Positions 54,487 to 63,139 of a DNA stretch of 64,000 nt are shown here, one piece after another. Source of the DNA: Agrobacterium cucumeris (GTDB taxonomy: Bacteria; Pseudomonadota; Alphaproteobacteria; Rhizobiales; Rhizobiaceae); NCBI RefSeq assembly GCF_030036535.1, contig NZ_CP080388.1:744001-808000 (forward strand). The letters are read 5' to 3'. The first letter of the stretch is position 1. The number at the start of each line of letters is the position of its first letter. The position numbers were made by a program, and so were the translations under genes. The notes beneath the pieces are model-generated. The model worked only from the letters and a program-made list of their open reading frames with translations, did no database searches and had not been told where the DNA came from.

Positions 54487-56742
54487 ATGAGCGATTACGA
54501 TAAAAACGCCTTTACGGCCGATTTTATCGATATCGAAGCGGTTCTGGCGGCGATCCGTCGGCAGTGGCGGATCGTCCTTGCGACCATCGCCATCGCCGGG
54601 ACAATCGGGCTCGCTTATGCCGCAACGGCTGTTCCGATCTATTCGGCGAGCGCGACCCTGTTGATCGACCGTAACAACAGCCAGGTCGTCGAACAGCTTT
54701 CAACAATCGGCGGCGTCATAGAGGACGAGGCGTCGATCCTCAGCCAGGTCGAGGTTCTGCAATCGGAAACCATCGGGCTCGCCGTCGTCGACAGTCTCAA
54801 TCTGACGGAAAACCAGGAATTCAGGGCCACCCGCGCATCACTTCTCAGCTCGATCGTGGGCACGATCCGTTCGCTGGTCAACGTTTCGCAATGGTTCTCG
54901 CCGGCAAAGGAAGCGGTCATCGATGACGGAACGCTGAAGAGAGCATTGTCGGACCGACTGTTGCAGAGCCTGTCCGTCAAGCGCATCGGCCGCACCTACG
55001 CGCTGGAGCTGAGCTATAATTCAACATCACCGGCTCTCGCCGCACAGATCGTCAACGCCGTGGCGGCAGCCTATCTAGTCGATAAGCTCAACTCCAAATA
55101 CGAGGCGACGAAGCGGGCCAGCGACTGGCTGTCCGATCGAATAGCCGAATTGCGTCAAAGGGCGCTCGATACCGACCTCGCCGTGCAGAAATTTCGCGCC
55201 GAACACAATCTCATCGAGACGGGTAATAATGGCCTGCTTTCCGACCAGCAGCTGGCGGAACTGAACAGCGCGCAAATTCTGGCGCAGTCCGAAACCGCCA
55301 AGGCGCGTGCACGATTCCAGCGTATCGAACACATTCTCGCCACCGACGATGTCGATGCCGTCGTCACCGATATTCTCGACAGTTCGGTCGCAAATGATCT
55401 GCGCAAGAAATACCTCGAATCCTCAAAAATAGAGGCCGAAATCGCCGGTCGGCTTGGCAGGAACCATGTTCAGGCCGTGCGTTTGCGCAATGAAATGCAG
55501 GAATACCGCCGGCTGATGTTCCAGGAAGTCAGCCGTATCGCGCAAAGTTACAAAAGCGATCTCGAGGTCTCTGAAGCACGGGAAAAAACCCTTGAGGCAA
55601 GCATTGCCAAGGCCACCAACGTCAGCAATTCGGCCAGCCAGACCCAGGTTCAGCTTCGCGAATTGCAGCGCGAGGCGGAAACCTACAAGAACATGTATCA
55701 AACCTTCCTGCAGCGTTATCAGGAAGCCATGCAGCAGCAATCCTTCCCCGTGACGGAAGCACGCGTGATCTCCAAGGCAATGCCGCCTAAAATTCCGAGC
55801 AAGCCGAACAAACCGCTGCTTCTAGCGCTTTTCATGATCATGGGAGCAGCCGCTGGCGGTGGCATCGCCATGTTCCGCGAGTTTCGCGACCGCTTCTTCC
55901 GCACCGGAGAACAAGTTCGCGATGTTCTCGGGCTGGAGTTTCTGGGCAATACGCCGCTTATCCCGAACAAGCCGGTCGAGGAAGCCCTCTCCAAGGGGCA
56001 GGAGCACAACCCCGCCGCCACCCGTCCATCCAGTGTTGCCCGCTACGCCGTCGATCACCCGTTATCCTCCTTTGCCGAAACCCTGCGCAGCACACGGCTT
56101 GCGCTCGATCTCGGCATTCCCGCAAAAAGCGGCGCGCGGGTGGTGGGCATCGTATCGGCACTGCCGAGCGAGGGAAAATCTACCATCTCCATCAATCTGG
56201 CACAGCTTCTGGCCGGACAGGGCGCGCGGGTTTTGCTGCTGGATGCCGATATCCGCAATCCTGGCGCCACGCGCGCTTTGGGTCGCCATGCCGGTGAAGG
56301 CCTGCTCGAAGTCCTGCTGGAAGGTCGCGATGTACGTGATGTGCTACTGCGCGACGAAAAGACAGGGCTCGCTTTCCTGCCCACGGTCGTCAAACAACGG
56401 GTGCCACATTCTTCCGAACTCCTGACCTCGGCGCAGATGCACAAATTGCTGGCCGAGGCGAGCGGCGTGTTCGATTATATAATCGTCGATCTGCCACCGC
56501 TCGGTCCGGTGGTCGATGCACGGGCGATGGCCAGCCGGATTGACGGTTTCGTTTTCGTCACCGAATGGGGCAAAACTGCCCGCAGGGCAGTCCGCAATAC
56601 CATCGAAAATGAAGTCCATATCCGCAAAAAATGCCTTGGTGTCATTCTCAACAAGGTGGATACGGAAAAGCTGAAGCTCTATCGGGCCTACGGTTCCAGC
56701 GAATATTATTATTCACGTTACACGCGCTATTACCATGACTGA
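54487..56742 (+). CDS. Wzc-type polysaccharide copolymerase with tyrosine autokinase domain
   Basis: This 751 aa inner-membrane protein controls chain length and export. It has a Wzz domain with a first span at about 28-50, a long periplasmic coiled coil (about 150-430) and a second span near 441-463. A cytoplasmic BY-kinase follows, with Walker A SEGKST (K564), Walker A' VLLLDADIRNP and Walker B DLPPLGP. The C-terminus is Tyr-rich (six to seven Tyr in the last 20 residues), as in autophosphorylating Wzc/ExoP. The ATG at 54487 is preceded by weaker GTG and TTG candidates. The next gene overlaps by eight bases. Confidence 0.92.
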   Translation: MSDYDKNAFTADFIDIEAVLAAIRRQWRIVLATIAIAGTIGLAYAATAVPIYSASATLLIDRNNSQVVEQLSTIGGVIEDEASILSQVEVLQSETIGLAVVDSLNLTENQEFRATRASLLSSIVGTIRSLVNVSQWFSPAKEAVIDDGTLKRALSDRLLQSLSVKRIGRTYALELSYNSTSPALAAQIVNAVAAAYLVDKLNSKYEATKRASDWLSDRIAELRQRALDTDLAVQKFRAEHNLIETGNNGLLSDQQLAELNSAQILAQSETAKARARFQRIEHILATDDVDAVVTDILDSSVANDLRKKYLESSKIEAEIAGRLGRNHVQAVRLRNEMQEYRRLMFQEVSRIAQSYKSDLEVSEAREKTLEASIAKATNVSNSASQTQVQLRELQREAETYKNMYQTFLQRYQEAMQQQSFPVTEARVISKAMPPKIPSKPNKPLLLALFMIMGAAAGGGIAMFREFRDRFFRTGEQVRDVLGLEFLGNTPLIPNKPVEEALSKGQEHNPAATRPSSVARYAVDHPLSSFAETLRSTRLALDLGIPAKSGARVVGIVSALPSEGKSTISINLAQLLAGQGARVLLLDADIRNPGATRALGRHAGEGLLEVLLEGRDVRDVLLRDEKTGLAFLPTVVKQRVPHSSELLTSAQMHKLLAEASGVFDYIIVDLPPLGPVVDARAMASRIDGFVFVTEWGKTARRAVRNTIENEVHIRKKCLGVILNKVDTEKLKLYRAYGSSEYYYSRYTRYYHD

Positions 56743-57412
56743 CAAGGATGGGATGACGCGCCTGCGTACAATCTTTGCGGTCGTGCCGGTCCTTGTCATT
56801 TCCATATTCGTTCTGGCTGTCACAGCCCAGGCATTTTCCGAAAGCCGGCGTTTTTCCGACATCGTCGCAATGGCGAGAATTGCCGACGACAAGAATGGTC
56901 TGGCACCCGATCTACTTGCAAACACGGTCAGCCAGCTTCACCCTGTCATAGCAGAAAAAATCTGCCGTTCGGATATCGTCAAGGCCGGATTGCGACTGGT
57001 TTTGGCTGATATTGATGCAAGTATCGGAAAGTTAGCGCCAGAGGCCACGGCGGCGCGTCTTGGCTTTGCCGAAACCTATATTCGTCATGCGCTCTCTTGC
57101 CTTCCCGCCAATGGCGATGTGTGGCTGCGCCTTGCCATGGTTCGTTCATTGCGCAACGCCTCGCCCCTGGAGACAGCCGTGCTGATGAATTTTTCCCAGC
57201 TTTACGGGCCGGCTGACGCCAATCTGATACGCGGACGCTTCGCCATGTGGCGACAATTTCCAAGCGAGACCCTGCCGCAGGCCGAGGCGGCGCGAGAGGC
57301 GGATACCGCTGTCGTCTGCGGCAAGGAAGGGGAAATCCTGCGCTGGACGCTGCGCGATGTCTGTCCACAGCAGCCTGCGGATAATGTGAAACGCTCCATG
57401 CCGCTGCGGTGA
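56735..57412 (+). CDS. Small membrane-anchored protein, unknown, coupled to the copolymerase
   Basis: This 225 aa protein has an N-terminal span (about 11-31, IFAVVPVLVISIFVLAVTAQA) and a periplasmic helical part. The latter includes ARLGFAETYIRHALSCLPANGDVWLRLAMVRSLRNASP, which looks like one or two TPR-type helix pairs. Three Cys are visible in the periplasmic part. It overlaps the copolymerase stop (ATG inside the last codons), so translation is coupled; a start at 56753 is also possible. Proteins like this occur beside Wzc/Wzy genes in rhizobial loci but I cannot name the family. Confidence 0.75.
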   Translation: MTDKDGMTRLRTIFAVVPVLVISIFVLAVTAQAFSESRRFSDIVAMARIADDKNGLAPDLLANTVSQLHPVIAEKICRSDIVKAGLRLVLADIDASIGKLAPEATAARLGFAETYIRHALSCLPANGDVWLRLAMVRSLRNASPLETAVLMNFSQLYGPADANLIRGRFAMWRQFPSETLPQAEAAREADTAVVCGKEGEILRWTLRDVCPQQPADNVKRSMPLR

Positions 57413-57484
57413 CGTGAAAACGGGATCGCGCTTTGACATTCTGCACATCGCCACCACGAAGAATTCTTGCAAAGACGAAAACCC

Positions 57485-59044
57485 ATGACACCCACCCTCG
57501 CCCCATCGGAAGCGCTGTCCTCCTCGCCGCCACGACCGGTCGCATTTCGCGATTATGTCCGGGTGGCTGCCACTGTCGCATTCTGGGCAATTTTCCTGCT
57601 TGCGCTTCTCAATCGTGGCGCAACGGAAATAGAGAGCCGCATCGTTGTCACGCTTGCGATTTATCTCTTGCTGGTGCCGGCCATCCTCACATTCGGACCG
57701 CCACAGGGCGGTGCCGGCAAGGCGCTCGTCGCGACCTGCTTTTTGCTTGGGGCGCTGATCGTTCAGATAATGCTGCAGACATCATCCCTGCCAGGCCTCG
57801 CCTCACCCAACCCGGCATGGTCCGCCGCAACCATGTTCACGCAGATCGCACCTGCCGCCACGATCTCGCTCACACCCGCAGATGATCGGCTCGGCCTGCT
57901 CAGCGCCGCCCTGCCCTTTGGCGCTTTTATGGCCGGCCTCGTGATTTTCGATACTGACGAGCGCGCGGCAAAAACGTTGCGGTGGTTCGCAATAGGCGGC
58001 GGCTGGCTTGCGTTATGGTCGATCGTGCAGTTCCTGCTTTTTCCGGATATGCTCGGCTTCATTCAAAAACGCTTCTATCTTGGCAGCCTGACCGGCCTTT
58101 TCGTTAATCGCAATACCGCCGCAACCCTGTTCGGCCTCATCCTGCTTGCGCTTTTTTCATTGTTTCACAAACGGCTGCTGTCTCCAGACTGGCACATGGT
58201 AAGGGCACTTGTCGCAAATCGCCTGGCGGTGCCGGTCGACCAGAAACGCCTTATCCGCAAGGCAGTCTTCGCCGGCGTTCTCGCCGCTCTCTGCTTCATC
58301 GCATTGATGCTGACCGGATCGCGCGCCGGGATCATGTCCAGCTTCGTGGCGCTGCTTTTCCTTATCCTTCTGACTGTCTTCAACTCCCCTTCAAGACCCC
58401 ACAGCAGCGCAGCTCCAAGGCGCCGGCGGCGCGGGTTCAAGCGCCGGGCAGCGATCATGCTCGCCATCGTTGCCGGCCTGTTTTCGCTTTTTGCCAATCG
58501 GGTGGCGCTTCGCATGGAGACGCGTCTGGAAGATGACATGCGCTTCTGCTACATGCCTGGCATCACCCGCGCCATAGCAGACAGCTGGCCCTGGGGATCC
58601 GGGCTTGCGAGCTTTGCGGAAACCTATGCGCCTTATCATCTGGCCCAATGCGGGGTGAACGCCGTCGTCACCCATGCCCATAATGTCTATGCCGAAGGCC
58701 TTCTGACGCTTGGCGCCGCATTCCCGTTTTACGCGGCCTTTTTCGTGCTTGCCCAATTGTTCATTTTTATCGTCGGGATGCGCAAACGCAAAAGCTATCG
58801 TTACGCTTCCCATCTCGGCATTGCAGGTCTGCTGCTGGTCGGACTGCATTCGACGCTTGATTTTTCATTGCAGATCCCTGGCTTCGCCATGGCTTATGCC
58901 ATCTTCCTCGCCCCTATCGTCACACTTTGCCTCAATTCGCCGGGAACTGACCGGAATGGACGGCGGCGGCAGCGGCAGGACCCAGCCGATCTTTCAACGC
59001 CCGGGCCCGCGGGACATGACCATACGGCACAATTGGTATTTTAA
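57485..59044 (+). CDS. O-antigen ligase/Wzy-like polysaccharide polymerase
   Basis: This 519 aa inner-membrane protein has about 11-12 spans. It carries the WzyC/WaaL pattern: RFYLGSLTGLFVNRNTAATLFGLILLALFSLF in the middle, then LMLTGSRAGIMSS, and a periplasmic loop with ETYAPYHLAQ and VTHAHNVYAEGLLTLG (conserved His/Asn), as in ExoQ-type polymerases. It would join repeat units flipped by the Wzx at 46.4 kb. It follows the small membrane protein by 72 bases. Confidence 0.88.
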   Translation: MTPTLAPSEALSSSPPRPVAFRDYVRVAATVAFWAIFLLALLNRGATEIESRIVVTLAIYLLLVPAILTFGPPQGGAGKALVATCFLLGALIVQIMLQTSSLPGLASPNPAWSAATMFTQIAPAATISLTPADDRLGLLSAALPFGAFMAGLVIFDTDERAAKTLRWFAIGGGWLALWSIVQFLLFPDMLGFIQKRFYLGSLTGLFVNRNTAATLFGLILLALFSLFHKRLLSPDWHMVRALVANRLAVPVDQKRLIRKAVFAGVLAALCFIALMLTGSRAGIMSSFVALLFLILLTVFNSPSRPHSSAAPRRRRRGFKRRAAIMLAIVAGLFSLFANRVALRMETRLEDDMRFCYMPGITRAIADSWPWGSGLASFAETYAPYHLAQCGVNAVVTHAHNVYAEGLLTLGAAFPFYAAFFVLAQLFIFIVGMRKRKSYRYASHLGIAGLLLVGLHSTLDFSLQIPGFAMAYAIFLAPIVTLCLNSPGTDRNGRRRQRQDPADLSTPGPAGHDHTAQLVF

Positions 59045-59133
59045 AGCCATAGCAGCTGACCTGCGCGTTCACATACTGGATGCCAAGTCACTGTATCGAT
59101 TGTAGAAATGAAGGCAGAGACGAGAATTTCAGC

Positions 59134-60339
59134 ATGCGGATATTGCAGATAACGTCGCTATTTTCTCCAGACCGGGTGGGGGGCGCGGAAATTTTCGTGG
59201 AAGACCTGGCGCGAGGACTTTCGGAAAAGGGCCATACGGTTGCCGTAGCCGCCATTTCCCGGGAACAACAGGCCGTCGAGCAACGTGATGGTTTTTCCAT
59301 TCATCGCCTCGGGCACACCACGCCGTTTTTTATTGGAGACTGGGAACGGCAACCAGGATGGAAGCGAAAATATTACAAGATCGCCGTACAGCTCGATCCG
59401 CGCCTCGTGCGTCGGCTTGCACATGTCATCGATGATTTTCGTCCGGATGTCGTCAACACCCATTCGCTGTCGGAATTGACCCCACTGATCTGGCCGATGA
59501 TCCGCAGGCGGGGCATCCCGCTCGTCCATTCCCTGCATGATTTCACCAGCATGTGCACCAATGGCTCCCTGTTTCACGACGGGCATATTTGCGACGGCAG
59601 CAGCAGGAAATGCCGTATTTTTTCCTATCTGCACCGGCGTTGCCAATGCGCCGTCGATGCCGTCGCGGGCGTCGGCCGCGACATTGTCGAGCGCCATGTA
59701 CAGGCGGGCTTCTTCACCCATGTCCCGGAAGACCGCCGCACCGTGATCTGGAATGCCATCGCACCGCCGACCCAACAAAAAAAGCACAATCCCCGCGCGC
59801 CTGGACAACCGCTTGTTTTCGGTTATCTCGGCCGCATCGAAGCCCCTAAAGGTGCGGACTTGCTGGTAGATGCTCTGCGGCGGCTGCCGCCACAGGGTTG
59901 GCGGCTGGTCATGGCCGGTCGCGCGCCCGGCGGCGTCGAGTCTTATCAGCAAAAAACCATCGGTCTTCCCGTTGGGTTTCCCGGCTATGTCGAGGCGGAC
60001 AGTTTTTTCGCTGAGATCGATTGCCTGATCGTACCGCCCTTGTGGCCGGAGGCTTTCGGGCGCACCGTTGCCGAAGCCATTCTGCGTGGGGTACCCGTCA
60101 TCGGTGCCAACCTCGCAGGCGTCGCCGAACAGATCGGTCAGGACAGGCCGGAACGCCTGTTTGCTCCGGGCAACGCCAGTGAACTCGCCGCACGTATGGC
60201 GCAAGTCATGCGCGACCCCAGCATCCTTGCAGAGTCTCCCGAAACCAGAGCGAGAATTTCGCAAGGAGTAGCGCCTGAGCGGGTGGTTGCGGCATATGAA
60301 ACGCTCTATTCGGATGTCAGTGTCCGTACCGGCGGCTAA
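59134..60339 (+). CDS. GT4 glycosyltransferase
   Basis: This 401 aa GT-B enzyme opens RILQITSLFSPDRVGGAEIFVEDLARGL and has DFRPDVVNTHSLSELTPLIW. Its donor site is FGYLGRIEAPKGADLLVDAL and EAFGRTVAEAILRGVPVIGANLAG (E-x7-E). It aligns along its length with the protein at 48980-50215. The ATG at 59134 gives the family N-terminus; only a weak GAG precedes it. It is the last plus-strand gene of the central block, followed by a terminator. Confidence 0.88.
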   Translation: MRILQITSLFSPDRVGGAEIFVEDLARGLSEKGHTVAVAAISREQQAVEQRDGFSIHRLGHTTPFFIGDWERQPGWKRKYYKIAVQLDPRLVRRLAHVIDDFRPDVVNTHSLSELTPLIWPMIRRRGIPLVHSLHDFTSMCTNGSLFHDGHICDGSSRKCRIFSYLHRRCQCAVDAVAGVGRDIVERHVQAGFFTHVPEDRRTVIWNAIAPPTQQKKHNPRAPGQPLVFGYLGRIEAPKGADLLVDALRRLPPQGWRLVMAGRAPGGVESYQQKTIGLPVGFPGYVEADSFFAEIDCLIVPPLWPEAFGRTVAEAILRGVPVIGANLAGVAEQIGQDRPERLFAPGNASELAARMAQVMRDPSILAESPETRARISQGVAPERVVAAYETLYSDVSVRTGG

Positions 60340-60383
60340 ACACTGGCAGGGTGGCAGCTTTTACCTATTTGGCGACAGGAACA

Positions 60384-60405
60384 GCACCCCATCCGAAAGG
60401 GGTGC
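60384..60405. terminator. Hairpin terminator between convergent glycosyltransferases
   Basis: GCACCCC (60384-60390) pairs with GGGGTGC (60399-60405) around an eight-base loop, followed by ATGTTGTT. It separates the convergent genes ending at 60339 and 60412. Confidence 0.75.
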
Positions 60406-60411
60406 ATGTTG

Positions 60412-61512
60412 TTAACGCCGGGAAATCTCACGAAAGAGCGTTACATAGCTCTCCGCAGCGTTCCGCCATGAATATAGCGCGCGATTTTCATAACCCGCCT
60501 CGCGAAGATTGCCCGCCAGATCCGGCTCCCGAAAAAGTCGCTCCAGTGCTGCGACAAGGCTGTCAACATCGGCAGGATCAAAAGTGAGGGCCCCCTTGCC
60601 AGCGATTTCAGGCGTGGCAGAGCGGTTGGAGCAAATGACCGGGCATCCCAGTTGCTGTGCCTCCAGCACCGGCAGGCAAAAACCTTCATAGGTCGAGGGT
60701 ACACAAAGACAGGCAGCGTGGCGGTAAAGCTCGGCCAATTGCCGGTCATCTATGCCGGAAAGCCGGATCAGCCGTGCCTTCAACTCCGGATCGCCCAGCA
60801 CACTGCCGATTTCCTCTACATCGTCACGGCCGACATGAACGACATGCAGCGTCGGCATTGTCTTGCCCAGCCGCGCAAACGCCTTGCCCAGAAGGATGAA
60901 ATTCTTGTTGGACGTCGCGTTTCCGACCGCCAGTATATAAGGCCCTGGCACTGGCCGCGCGCTGCCAGCAATCTCGGGATCGACTTTCAACGTGCTGTCG
61001 GAATGAATCGTCAGGCTTTTGCCGGCAGCGGCAGGATAAAAGTGGGCGAGGTCTCTTCGTGTCGCTTCGGACACACAGGTGATCCGATCTGAACCTGCCA
61101 TCATCAAGCGAAAGATGAAATCGGTCGTCAAGGTCGCCCGCCAACCGATCTGTTCGGGAATGGTCTTGAAATAAAGATCGTGAACAAGGGTAACCCGCCG
61201 TTTACCGCCGAGAGGACTTCCAAATGGATCGGCATTGAACAGCACGTCAATATCGTGCCGACGGCAAAGTGCGGGCAGCGTAGCGGCCTGGCGCAGCACA
61301 TCGAGAACCATGATACGCGGTCGCGGTATCTCCAGCAGTTGCAAACGGCTGTCGCGCAGGTTTTCAGGCAGTTGCTCCCGCGTCCAGGGCGATCGCAAAA
61401 TGTAGTCATCCTGCGTTTGATCCAATAGCTGTTCCAAGAGGCTGAAGGTCACACGGGCAACGCCGGACGGCTTGCCGCCATATTGGCTCGGCATATTTAC
61501 GAGAATGCGCAT
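60412..61512 (-). CDS. GT4 glycosyltransferase (mannosyltransferase-like)
   Basis: This 366 aa enzyme opens RILVNMPSQYGGKPSGVARVTFSLLEQL. It has GKRRVTLVHDLYFKTIPEQIG and SDRITCVSEATRRDL, and a donor site AVGNATSNKNFILLGKAFARL and STYEGFCLPVLEAQQLGCPVICSN (E-x7-E). The overall pattern is that of WbaZ/MtfB-like mannosyl- or related transferases. The ATG at 61512 was chosen over a longer frame. It lies 54 bases downstream of the next glycosyltransferase, in the same direction. Confidence 0.87.
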   Translation of the reverse strand: MRILVNMPSQYGGKPSGVARVTFSLLEQLLDQTQDDYILRSPWTREQLPENLRDSRLQLLEIPRPRIMVLDVLRQAATLPALCRRHDIDVLFNADPFGSPLGGKRRVTLVHDLYFKTIPEQIGWRATLTTDFIFRLMMAGSDRITCVSEATRRDLAHFYPAAAGKSLTIHSDSTLKVDPEIAGSARPVPGPYILAVGNATSNKNFILLGKAFARLGKTMPTLHVVHVGRDDVEEIGSVLGDPELKARLIRLSGIDDRQLAELYRHAACLCVPSTYEGFCLPVLEAQQLGCPVICSNRSATPEIAGKGALTFDPADVDSLVAALERLFREPDLAGNLREAGYENRALYSWRNAAESYVTLFREISRR

Positions 61513-61566
61513 CCTGGCCTTTCCGCTTACCCACACTGTCTATCCGGATCGATCACCAGCTCCGCC

Positions 61567-62715
61567 TCACACCACTTCCGATAGCAGCGCGGACACCGAA
61601 CGGCAGGTCTCCTCCAGCGAAAATCGGCGGCTCACATCCTCCCGCCCCTTTTGCGCCAACCTTTCCGCCAGAGCCGGGTGCGAAAGGATGCAGCCGAGTG
61701 CGGCGGCAAGCGCCGGCGCGTCACCCGGCGGCACGAGCAGACCCGTTTCGCCATCCCTGATGATTTCGGTCACCCCGCCGCCGCGTGTGGCGACAACCGG
61801 CCGGCCACACATCATGGCTTCGACCACTACCCGGCCAAAAGGTTCAGCGACAATCGAAGTATGGGCAACAGCATCCATAGCCGCCATCAATTCCGGCACA
61901 TCTGAACGGAAGCCGAGAAAACGGACCCGACCATCAAGGCCAAGGCGGGATGCCTGCTCGCGGATGCGCGTCTCATAGGCTTCCTGTCCAAAAAGCGCTC
62001 CGCCAACGATGATGGCCTGGACACCATCCATCGCCGCAATCGCCTCCAGAAAGACATGCTGGCCTTTCCATTCGCTCAGCCGGCCAAACAACCCGACGAT
62101 TGGCTGTGGACCAAGGCCGAGTTCCCCGCGCAGCCGTGCGGCTCTTTCCGGGTCATATGCCACCGCCATTGCGGGATCAAAGCCGTTATAAACGATACGG
62201 ACCTTCTCCGCCTCGCCGCCGGCTTCAACGAATGCCCGGCCGGTTTCCTCAGAATTAACGGCCACCAGCCTTGCAAAATATCGGGCGAAGGCCAACGAAG
62301 CACGGCGATTGGCGGAACTGAAGGCGGGATCCGTGACGATATCGTGCAAAATCCAGACGAGCGGACGGCGGCTGAGTTTCGCCGCAAGCGCGCAGACAAA
62401 AAGCGCCTTTTGCGAATTGGCGCAGATGACATCGTAATGCCTTGCCTGCCGGCTCAACTGCCAGGCAACCGCCGCCACGTCGGCCGCGCCGCGCAACATA
62501 GCACCGAATGATGAATCGCGGCGGATCGACAACATTTTTTCCCCGGCCGACAACAGAACCGGAGGTCTGCCGGCCGCCGCCAGATCCTCGGCAGCACCAC
62601 CGCCACTGAGGAAACAGGCACGCCAGGAATCTGGCCCAGCCTTGACGAGATCGATGAGGAAAAGCTCGGCGCCACCCTTCTCTCCGGTATGGCTGACAAA
62701 AAGCGCGGATGTCAT
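61567..62715 (-). CDS. GT4 glycosyltransferase
   Basis: This 382 aa GT-B enzyme opens TSALFVSHTGEKGGAELFLIDLVKA. It has RPLVWILHDIVTD, a donor site GLFGRLSEWKGQHVFLEAIAAM and EPFGRVVVEAMMCGRPVVATRGGGVTEI (E-x7-E). The ATG at 62715 gives the family start. It heads the two-gene minus-strand unit, with a 360-base AT-rich upstream gap shared with the SGNH gene. Donor and acceptor are unknown. Confidence 0.88.
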   Translation of the reverse strand: MTSALFVSHTGEKGGAELFLIDLVKAGPDSWRACFLSGGGAAEDLAAAGRPPVLLSAGEKMLSIRRDSSFGAMLRGAADVAAVAWQLSRQARHYDVICANSQKALFVCALAAKLSRRPLVWILHDIVTDPAFSSANRRASLAFARYFARLVAVNSEETGRAFVEAGGEAEKVRIVYNGFDPAMAVAYDPERAARLRGELGLGPQPIVGLFGRLSEWKGQHVFLEAIAAMDGVQAIIVGGALFGQEAYETRIREQASRLGLDGRVRFLGFRSDVPELMAAMDAVAHTSIVAEPFGRVVVEAMMCGRPVVATRGGGVTEIIRDGETGLLVPPGDAPALAAALGCILSHPALAERLAQKGREDVSRRFSLEETCRSVSALLSEVV

Positions 62716-63076
62716 GCACTTACCTGCGACACGCACATACCCTGAAGGAGCCTTGGCCCGCAATGACGGGCATGACCAGGCACCCGGTAAAAAAGTTCGG
62801 CGCAGGCGACAATGGCAGGGATATCTTCCCGCGTCGATCTGGTATAAGAATGGCTACGTTTACTTGCGATTAAAAGAAAAGACATTCAAACCTTTATGCG
62901 GATTTATATTTTAGTCCGCGCGAAATAAAAAATAATAGTCAATTTAAATATTTTAGAAGAAATCGAAGAAAATTTCATGACGTTTAATTTTATCGCTGTT
63001 CAGCGTTCCGCTCCTGGCGCCTTTTCCCCGGATCTTACTGTGGGGTTATCCTAGCGCCAGATCAGGAGAACGAACG
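62716..63076. other. AT-rich divergent region before the SGNH gene
   Basis: About 360 bases lie between divergent genes. Bases 62875-62995 are strongly AT-rich (runs of A and T), in contrast to the GC-rich genes, and would suit an intrinsically bent or regulated promoter. An AGGAGAAC Shine-Dalgarno at 63064-63071 closes the region and serves the short leader ORF. No RNA gene is recognised. Confidence 0.5.
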
Positions 63077-63139
63077 ATGACACCGCTCAAACGCAAGATA
63101 TGCATATATATGCCGGCAACGGAAGAGGTGTCGGCATGA
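63077..63139 (+). CDS. Short leader ORF or frameshifted start of the SGNH gene
   Basis: This is a 20-codon ORF with the best Shine-Dalgarno of the area (AGGAG with eight bases to the ATG). Its TGA overlaps the SGNH gene's ATG (ATGA at 63136-63139). It contains an (AT)4 tract at 63104-63111. With one AT unit fewer the leader frame would continue directly into the SGNH frame. It may be a translational leader, or the true N-terminus in a strain or clone with a slipped repeat. The peptide itself (MTPLKRKIC...) has no family resemblance. Confidence 0.45.
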   Translation: MTPLKRKICIYMPATEEVSA

